Source of the DNA: Rothia koreensis
Lineage (GTDB): Bacteria > Actinomycetota > Actinomycetes > Actinomycetales > Micrococcaceae
Direction of reading: 5' to 3'
Assembly (NCBI RefSeq): GCF_004136575.1
Contig: NZ_NOIQ01000001.1
Location: 737,776-801,775, forward strand
DNA: 64,000 bases
The notes under the pieces were generated by a model. That model had not been told where the DNA came from. It did not search any database and saw only the letters and a list, made by a program, of their open reading frames with translations. Position 1 is the first letter of the stretch; every line of letters begins with the position of its first letter. The position numbers and the translations under genes were made by a program. Shown piece after piece: positions 58,287-64,000 of this stretch.

Positions 58287-59696
58287 ATGAGCCAGACATC
58301 GACGTCGCCCCAGAAGACCCTCGACAGAGCCCACGAAAAGATCCCGCCGCGCGTATACCTCATCGCGCTCCTGGCGGGCCTGTCCGGGCTCCTGTACGGA
58401 TATGACTCCGGGGCCATTTCGGCGGCCCTACCACCCATGATCGAGGACTTCGGGCTCTCGGAGGGCTCGGTCGGAGCGATCACGTCGATGCTCCTGTTCG
58501 GGTCCCTTCCCGCGATCGTCGTGGCCTCCGTGGCCGCCCTTCGCTTCGACCGGAGGCACCTGCTGCTCGTGGCCGGAGTGATCTTCGTGGTCGGGTCGAT
58601 CGGCTGCGGTCTGGCCACCTCGGCGGGCCTGGTCGGCGCCTGGCGGTTCTTCCTGGGCCTCGGCGTCGGAATCGCCAACATGTTCGGGCTGATCTACCTG
58701 TCGGAACTGGCGCCCACGAGAATCCGAGGCATGTTGTCCGGCCTGTACCAGCTGGCGGTCAACTGCGGGATCCTCTCGGCGTACGTCGTCGGCGGCGCCC
58801 TCGCTCCCTCGGGAGCTTGGGAGTGGATCCTGGCCCTGGGCGCCGTCCCGGCCGTCGTCTTCTTCATTGGCATGTACATTGCGCCCCCGAGCCCCCGCTG
58901 GCTGCTGACCCGGGGACGCGAGAACAAGGCACTCAAGGTTCTCCGCACGCTGCGCGGGACACCGCAGATCGCGGAACTCGAAGTCCGCGAGATGAAGGAA
59001 ATGCTCAACACGACCCGTGGTGGGGTCAAGGACCTTGTCTCGCACGCGCGCAAACCCGTGCTCCTGCTCCTGGGGCTGACCTTCTTCCAGGTCTTCACGG
59101 GGATCAACGCCGTGATCTACTACGCCCCGATCATCTTCGGCAAGCTCGAAGGCCTCGGCAGCAACGCGGGCCTGATCGCGAACTACAGCGTCGGCATCGC
59201 CCTGGTGGTCTCCACCGCCGTGGCCCTCCCGATGATCGACAGGGTCGGCCGAGTCACGATGCTCGCCTGGTCCATGGCCGGCCAGACCCTGTCGATGGTT
59301 GCACTGTGGGTCCTCCCGGAATCGGGATGGATCACGGTGGTGCTCGTCTTCCTCTACACGTTCTCCTTCGGATTCGGCATGGGACCCGTGTTCTGGCTCC
59401 TGGTCCCGGAGCTTTTGCCGCTGCGTCTGCGCGCCGTCGGCATGGGCGTGGTCACGTTCGCCCAGTACCTGATGAACGCGATCTTCTCCTCCATGGTTCC
59501 CCCGGCCATCGCCTCGTACGGGTCCGTGGTCTTCCTGGTGTTCGGAGTCCTCTCCCTCGCGGCGTTCTTCTACGTGCTGCGCCTCGTCCCCGAGACGAGC
59601 GGGCAGTCGCTGGAGAACATCGAGAACTACTGGAAGACAGGGTCCTTCGAGATCTTCAGCGAGCCCGCTCAGCGCAACGGCTCACGCAAAGGCTGA
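58287..59696 (+). CDS. MFS sugar porter downstream of GH172
   Basis: 469 residues, 12 helices, sugar-porter type: GLSGLLYGYDSGAISAALP, YLSELAPTRIRG, PPSPRWLLTRGRE, FQVFTGINAVIYYAP, PETSGQSLENIE. GAGGAAC lies just upstream of ATG 58287. It shares the operator-controlled transcript with the GH172 hydrolase and probably imports its substrate. It differs clearly from the first porter, so the two may handle different sugars. Its 3' end overlaps the convergent acyl-CoA dehydrogenase gene by 15 bp. Confidence 0.9.
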   Translation: MSQTSTSPQKTLDRAHEKIPPRVYLIALLAGLSGLLYGYDSGAISAALPPMIEDFGLSEGSVGAITSMLLFGSLPAIVVASVAALRFDRRHLLLVAGVIFVVGSIGCGLATSAGLVGAWRFFLGLGVGIANMFGLIYLSELAPTRIRGMLSGLYQLAVNCGILSAYVVGGALAPSGAWEWILALGAVPAVVFFIGMYIAPPSPRWLLTRGRENKALKVLRTLRGTPQIAELEVREMKEMLNTTRGGVKDLVSHARKPVLLLLGLTFFQVFTGINAVIYYAPIIFGKLEGLGSNAGLIANYSVGIALVVSTAVALPMIDRVGRVTMLAWSMAGQTLSMVALWVLPESGWITVVLVFLYTFSFGFGMGPVFWLLVPELLPLRLRAVGMGVVTFAQYLMNAIFSSMVPPAIASYGSVVFLVFGVLSLAAFFYVLRLVPETSGQSLENIENYWKTGSFEIFSEPAQRNGSRKG

Positions 59697-60872
59697 GAGC
59701 CCCGTGATGTTCTTGCCCACGATCAGGGTGTTCATCTCGCGGGATCCCTCGAAGGAGTAGATGGCCTCGGCGTCGGCGAACAGCTTGGCGATCTCGTACT
59801 CGAGCACGATACCGTTCCCGCCGAACAGCTCTCGGCCCCAGGCGACCGTCTCCCTCATGCGGGTCGTGCAGAAGGCTTTGGCCAGCGCCGCCTGTGCCGA
59901 GGTGTCCTCCTTGTTCTCGGCCAATTGGCCCAGACGGATGACCATGCCCAGCATGGCCGTGACGTTGCTGAGCATCTTGACCAAGAGGTCCTGGATCATC
60001 TGGAATCCGCCGATCGGTTTCCCGAACTGGACGCGGGTGGTGGCGTACTCGCGGGCCACCTCATAGGCACGCATTGCGACGCCGGTGGCCTGCCAGGCGA
60101 CGTCGCCCCTCGTGTCCCGCAGGATCTTGGCAACGTCCCGGAACCCGTTGATGTTCTGCAACCGGTTCTTCTCGGGCACCCGAACATTGGTCAGGGTCAG
60201 GTCCGCATTCTCCACCGTGCGCAGGGAGATCTTTCCCTGGATCTTCTCGGCGTGGAACCCCTCGGTCCCCTTCTCGACCACGAAGGCCTTGACCTGGTCG
60301 TCCGCGGTGTCCCTGGCGTAGACCACCACCAGGTCCGCGAACGTTGCGTTGCCGATCCAGCGCTTGGCGCCGTTGAGCACCCATTCGTCGCCGTCGCGCG
60401 TGGCTGTGGTCCGCATTCCGCCGGACACGTCCGATCCGCCCTCCGGCTCGGTCAGTCCGAACGCGCCGATCAGGGACATGTCCACCATGTCCGGCAACCA
60501 GCGCTGACGCTGCTCCTCGTCGCCGCCACCGGCCACGGAGCCCATCGCCAGGCCCGTGTGCACACCTGCCGCGACGGCGAAGGAAGGATCGGTCTTGTTC
60601 ATCTCGATCCGGATGAATCCGGCCAACAATTCGCTGTGGGGCGTGACCTGGACCCTGCTGTACTCGGGGTAGCTTCCCGCTGCGGTTCCCAAGGGTGCCA
60701 GCTTCTTGAACAAGTCTTTCGGGAACTCGCTGGCGTCCCATGCTTTCTCGGCCAGGGGCTTGATCTCCGTGGCAAGGTACTCGCGGATACGTTTCAGCTC
60801 AGACTGCTCCTCCGGGCTGAGGAGCGAGGCGTAGTCGAGAAAATCGGACGTCGTGTTGGCTGGTTTGGACAT
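59682..60872 (-). CDS. Acyl-CoA dehydrogenase, glutaryl-CoA dehydrogenase/ACX4-like
   Basis: 396 residues from ATG 60872 (AGAAGGA upstream). FGLTEPEGGSDVSGGMRT and WVLNGAKRWIGNATFADL are the FAD/substrate strands, ATTRVQFGKPIGGFQ follows, and AIYSFEGSREMNTLIVG near the end holds the catalytic-base Glu (about 377). The pattern is closest to the glutaryl-CoA dehydrogenase and short-chain acyl-CoA oxidase (ACX4) branch; the Arg that decarboxylating enzymes use was not verified. It lies 93 nt downstream of the crotonase gene, so the pair probably carries out two successive beta-oxidation-type steps. Confidence 0.85.
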   Translation of the reverse strand: MSKPANTTSDFLDYASLLSPEEQSELKRIREYLATEIKPLAEKAWDASEFPKDLFKKLAPLGTAAGSYPEYSRVQVTPHSELLAGFIRIEMNKTDPSFAVAAGVHTGLAMGSVAGGGDEEQRQRWLPDMVDMSLIGAFGLTEPEGGSDVSGGMRTTATRDGDEWVLNGAKRWIGNATFADLVVVYARDTADDQVKAFVVEKGTEGFHAEKIQGKISLRTVENADLTLTNVRVPEKNRLQNINGFRDVAKILRDTRGDVAWQATGVAMRAYEVAREYATTRVQFGKPIGGFQMIQDLLVKMLSNVTAMLGMVIRLGQLAENKEDTSAQAALAKAFCTTRMRETVAWGRELFGGNGIVLEYEIAKLFADAEAIYSFEGSREMNTLIVGKNITGLSAFA

Positions 60873-60965
60873 GGTTGGTCCTTCTTTCCGTCTGGTCATG
60901 GTTCGTTGCGGGTCTGGGTCGCCGTCGTTCGGCCGGGTCGTCGTCGTTCGGCCCGTGGAGATGGA

Positions 60966-61730
60966 TCAGCGTCCCTGCCACTGGGGTTTCCGGCGCTCGG
61001 CGAATGCCGCGGCCCCCTCGGCGAAGTCCTCCGACAGCTTCAAGGAATCGACGATCCGCGCCTGACCCGCGAAAGCCTCCTGCTCCGTGGTGTTCTCGGC
61101 CATCCTGGCCACATCCTTGACCGCGGCCAGGGCCAGCGGCGCGTTGGCGGATATCACTGCGGCGAGCTCGGTGGCGGTTTCGAGAGCGTGTCCTTCCTCG
61201 GTCACCCGGTTGACCAGGCCGATCTCGTGGCCTCTCTCGGCCGTGAAGGTTTGGCCCGTCAGGAGCAGCTCCATCGCCAGGTGGTGCGGGATGCGTTGCG
61301 GAACACGAATGGCCCCGCCTCCCCCGGGAATCAGGCCGCGCGTGACCTCGGGCAACCCCAGAGTTGCCGATCCGGCGGCAACGATCAGGTCGCAGTTCAG
61401 CGCAATTTCCAGGCCTCCGCCCAGCGCGAAGCCCTCAATTGCGGCGATCATGGGCTTGCTGGTGACCGTCTGCACGAATCCGGCGAATCCGTGCCCCTCG
61501 ATGCTCACGTTCTCGCCCTTCGCAGCTGCCTTGAGGTCCATCCCCGCGCAGAACGTCCCCGAGGCACCCGTCAGGATGCCGACGCGCAGATCCGGATCGG
61601 ATTCCAACTTTTCGACCGCGGCTCGCAACTCGCCGGCCACCTCGGCGTTGATGGCGTTCTTCTTCTCCGGCCGGTTCAGGGTGATGACCAGCGCGGAATC
61701 CTTGGTTTCGGTCGTGACAACTTGGCTCAT
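60966..61730 (-). CDS. Enoyl-CoA hydratase/isomerase (crotonase) family protein
   Basis: 254 residues. LNRPEKKNAINAEVAGEL, GTFCAGMDLKAAAKGE (oxyanion hole) and MIAAIEGFALGGGLEIAL are standard crotonase segments. The Glu in LPEVTRGLIPGGGG holds the second catalytic position; at the first Glu position (in the GGG-LEIAL region) Glu is also present. Hydration of an enoyl-CoA is the likely reaction. The gap to the dehydrogenase gene (60873-60965) contains a short direct repeat GTCGTTCGGCC. Confidence 0.88.
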   Translation of the reverse strand: MSQVVTTETKDSALVITLNRPEKKNAINAEVAGELRAAVEKLESDPDLRVGILTGASGTFCAGMDLKAAAKGENVSIEGHGFAGFVQTVTSKPMIAAIEGFALGGGLEIALNCDLIVAAGSATLGLPEVTRGLIPGGGGAIRVPQRIPHHLAMELLLTGQTFTAERGHEIGLVNRVTEEGHALETATELAAVISANAPLALAAVKDVARMAENTTEQEAFAGQARIVDSLKLSEDFAEGAAAFAERRKPQWQGR

Positions 61731-61921
61731 GTGATCTAGATCCCTTTCACTCTTCCCCCGACTCTATGCCCGCGGGTCGGTGATTCCAGGATTCCGACTC
61801 GGCGGCGTCACACGTGACAAGGACCTACGGACGTTCGGGCCGCGGCGTCGGCCGGCAGGCTCGGAACACGACCGAAAGGCGCGGGGCCGGCATCCGCGGA
61901 TCGGAAGGGTGGGACAAGCCT

Positions 61922-63865
61922 TCAGACCGACTGCGCCGTCAGCGGAATGCGTCCGCCCGCCAGAACCATCTCCACCTGACGCTCGGACAGGCTGTGGTGC
62001 AGTGTGGTCTCGCGACCGCCGATGGTTGCCTTCACAGTGCGGCCGCCCGTCAACGCGTTGCGCAGATCCTCCAGCACGACGACGTCGCCCTGCTGCGCGG
62101 CCTCATAGTCGGCGTCGTCGTCGAACTGAAGCGCGAGGATGCCGAAGTTGGCCAGATTCTGCCAGTGGATGCGGGCGAAGGATTTCGCGATGACCGCGCG
62201 CAGGCCGAGGTACCGCGGGGCGATCACGGCGTGCTCGCGGGAGGATCCCTGGCCGTAGTTGTCGCCCGCGATCACCACGTGGCCGCCGTCCACCTGACCG
62301 GCACGCTCCGGGTAACTCGGGTCGATCCGCGTGAAACTGAACTCCGAAATCTTCGGAATATTGCTGCGATACGGCAGGACGCGGGACCCGGCGGGCATGA
62401 TCTCGTCCGTCGACACGTTGTCCCCCATCACCAACAGGGCCGGGGCCTCCAGGCGGTCGTCGAGAGGCTCGAACTCGGGCAGGGAGGAAATGTTCGGTCC
62501 CTTCACGAGCTCGACCTGCAACGACTCTTCCTTCTCAGGCGGGGGCAGCAACATGTCGTCGTTGACGCTGTACTTCTCCGGCATTTTCGGCTTGGGGCAG
62601 TCGATGCCGTGGCTCTCGCCCAGGGTTCGCGGATCCGTGATCTTGCCCGTCAGCGCGGCCGCGGCGGCCGTCTCCGGAGAACACAGCCACACGGCGTCCT
62701 CCTCCGTACCGGAACGACCCGGGAAATTGCGCGGCATCGTGCGCAACGAGTTGCGACCCGTGGCCGGTGCCTGCCCCATACCGATGCACCCCATGCACCC
62801 GGACTGGTGAATACGAGCCCCAGCCGACACCAATGACGTCAGCCAACCTCCCGCGATGAGGTCCGCCAGAACTTCGCGGGAGGTCGGATTGGCGTCCACC
62901 GAAACCTGCGGGTGGGTCTGCTGTCCGTGAAGAGTCTCGGCGACCACCGCGAAATCCCGCAATCCAGGATTCGCGGACGACCCGACCACCACCTGGAACA
63001 CGTCCTCGTCCTCGACCTCGGCCACCGGGACCACATTGCCGGGTGAGGACGGCTTGGCGATGAGTGGCTCCAGGGAAGACAGGTCGATGTGCTCTTCGAC
63101 GTCGTAGGTCGCGCCGTCGTCGGCCTCGATCCGTTGGAAGTCGTCGGGTCGGCCGACGGCGTCGAGATAGTCGCGCACGGCGTCGTCGGCGGGGAAAATG
63201 CTCGTCGTGGCGCCGAGCTCGGCACCCATATTGGCGATGACGTGCCGGTCCATCGCCGTCAGCCCCTTCAGACCGGGGCCGTGGTACTCGATCACGCGAC
63301 CGACGCCGCCTTTCACATCATGACGACGCAGCATTTCCAGGACGACGTCCTTCGCGGAAACCCAATCCGGCAACTCGCCGGTGAGTTCGACGCCCCAAAC
63401 CTCGGGCATCGAGACGTACAGGGGCTGACCGGCCATGGCCATCGCGACTTCCAGTCCCCCGACGCCGATGGCCAACATTCCCAGGGCACCCGCGGCGCAT
63501 GTGTGGGAGTCGGAACCGATCATGGTCGCGCCGGGGCGCCCGAAACGCGACTGGTGCACCGGATGGGAGACGCCGTTGCCCGCCTTGGAGAACCACAACC
63601 CGAATCGCTGTGCCGCGGATTGGAGGAACAGATGGTCATCGGGGTTCTTCTCGTCGGTCTGCAACAGATTGTGGTCCACGTACTGGACCGACAATTCCGT
63701 CTGGATGCGGTCCAGGCCCATGGCCTCGAGTTCGAGCATCACCATGGTCCCCGTGGCGTCCTGAGTCAGGGTTTGGTCGACCTTCACGGCGATCTCCTCG
63801 CCCGGGGTCATGGTCCCCTCGACCAGATGGCTCGATATGAGTTTCTGAGCAACGTTCTGTGACAC
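61922..63865 (-). CDS. Aconitase family hydro-lyase (monomeric, about 650-residue class)
   Basis: 647 residues from GTG 63865. LSVQYVDHNLLQTDEKN, GRPGATMIGSDSHTCAAGALG, SGCMGCIGMGQAP (near 357) and the swivel-domain GDNYGQGSSREHAVIAPRYLG (near 533) show a full-length aconitase-like enzyme with domains 1-3 fused to the swivel domain. The place of the first cluster ligand, normally SCTNS, reads GSSANPGLRD, so Ser replaces that Cys. It may be a citrate/isocitrate aconitase of the shorter class or a related hydro-lyase; I therefore give no symbol. No acn regulator or citric-acid-cycle gene is adjacent. Confidence 0.8.
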   Translation of the reverse strand: MSQNVAQKLISSHLVEGTMTPGEEIAVKVDQTLTQDATGTMVMLELEAMGLDRIQTELSVQYVDHNLLQTDEKNPDDHLFLQSAAQRFGLWFSKAGNGVSHPVHQSRFGRPGATMIGSDSHTCAAGALGMLAIGVGGLEVAMAMAGQPLYVSMPEVWGVELTGELPDWVSAKDVVLEMLRRHDVKGGVGRVIEYHGPGLKGLTAMDRHVIANMGAELGATTSIFPADDAVRDYLDAVGRPDDFQRIEADDGATYDVEEHIDLSSLEPLIAKPSSPGNVVPVAEVEDEDVFQVVVGSSANPGLRDFAVVAETLHGQQTHPQVSVDANPTSREVLADLIAGGWLTSLVSAGARIHQSGCMGCIGMGQAPATGRNSLRTMPRNFPGRSGTEEDAVWLCSPETAAAAALTGKITDPRTLGESHGIDCPKPKMPEKYSVNDDMLLPPPEKEESLQVELVKGPNISSLPEFEPLDDRLEAPALLVMGDNVSTDEIMPAGSRVLPYRSNIPKISEFSFTRIDPSYPERAGQVDGGHVVIAGDNYGQGSSREHAVIAPRYLGLRAVIAKSFARIHWQNLANFGILALQFDDDADYEAAQQGDVVVLEDLRNALTGGRTVKATIGGRETTLHHSLSERQVEMVLAGGRIPLTAQSV

Positions 63866-64000
63866 TTCTCTGCCCTCCCGGCTCTGACGAGCACCGGGTC
63901 TTCTCTGACCCGGGATCTGATCCCAGGCTATGCCCCACGTCACAAAAGGTTAAGTCGGGGTGGTCGGGATGGCGTCGTGGGTCGGGGGTCGGGGCGGCGT

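Overview
The window is a stretch of high-GC Gram-positive chromosome. Its housekeeping content and gene order point to the order Micrococcales, probably Micrococcaceae or a close relative: hrcA-dnaJ-rsmE, lepA beside a PemK-like gene and rpsT, comEA-comEC-holA, and a long alaS-ruvX-mltG-aro-efp-nusB-pyr-car-mihF-gmk-rpoZ-coaBC-metK-priA series. Actinobacterial markers include mihF, a DUF3097 protein and a PriA without motor motifs. The genus cannot be read from the sequence. Many genes start with GTG or TTG, and 1-4 nt stop/start overlaps are common. No tRNA, rRNA, CRISPR array or insertion sequence was seen.

Bases 1-25,147: the end of a secreted or Ig-like protein, then the heat-shock operon hrcA-dnaJ-rsmE with a recognisable CIRCE operator. 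DUF3097 is divergent from hrcA. hemW-lepA, a solitary PemK/MazF-like gene and rpsT follow, then holA-comEC-comEA, degV and leuS. An alpha/beta hydrolase-glycosyltransferase pair follows, then priA-metK-coaBC-rpoZ-gmk-mihF.

Bases 25,470-46,117, all minus strand: the complete pyrimidine operon (pyrR-pyrB-pyrC-PH protein-carA-carB-pyrF), preceded by a PyrR-binding loop just ahead of the pyrR ribosome binding site. The shikimate block alaS-ruvX-mltG-aroE-aroC-aroK-aroB with efp-nusB lies upstream of it, then two small membrane proteins and rpsD. Together these supply UMP, chorismate and parts of the translation apparatus.

Bases 46,118-64,000 are more accessory: a Tat-exported protein in an AT-richer patch, rarA-dtd, a TetR-SMR-SMR efflux operon with a palindromic operator over its start, DoxX, then a sugar locus. 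That locus comprises two sugar-porter MFS genes, an L-fucose/D-arabinose-type isomerase, a LacI repressor and a GH172 (DUF2961) hydrolase. Three promoters in it carry the same operator (GTAATCGATTAC or a close variant). The best reading is uptake, hydrolysis and isomerisation of a D-arabinofuranoside or related furanoside. A 1.2-kb gene-free stretch inside this locus is built from three repeat families. One of them, hairpins with a GTGGCA/TGCCAC core, recurs 22 kb away beside pyrR. The window ends with an acyl-CoA dehydrogenase, a crotonase and an aconitase-family enzyme that has Ser at the usual first cluster-cysteine position.
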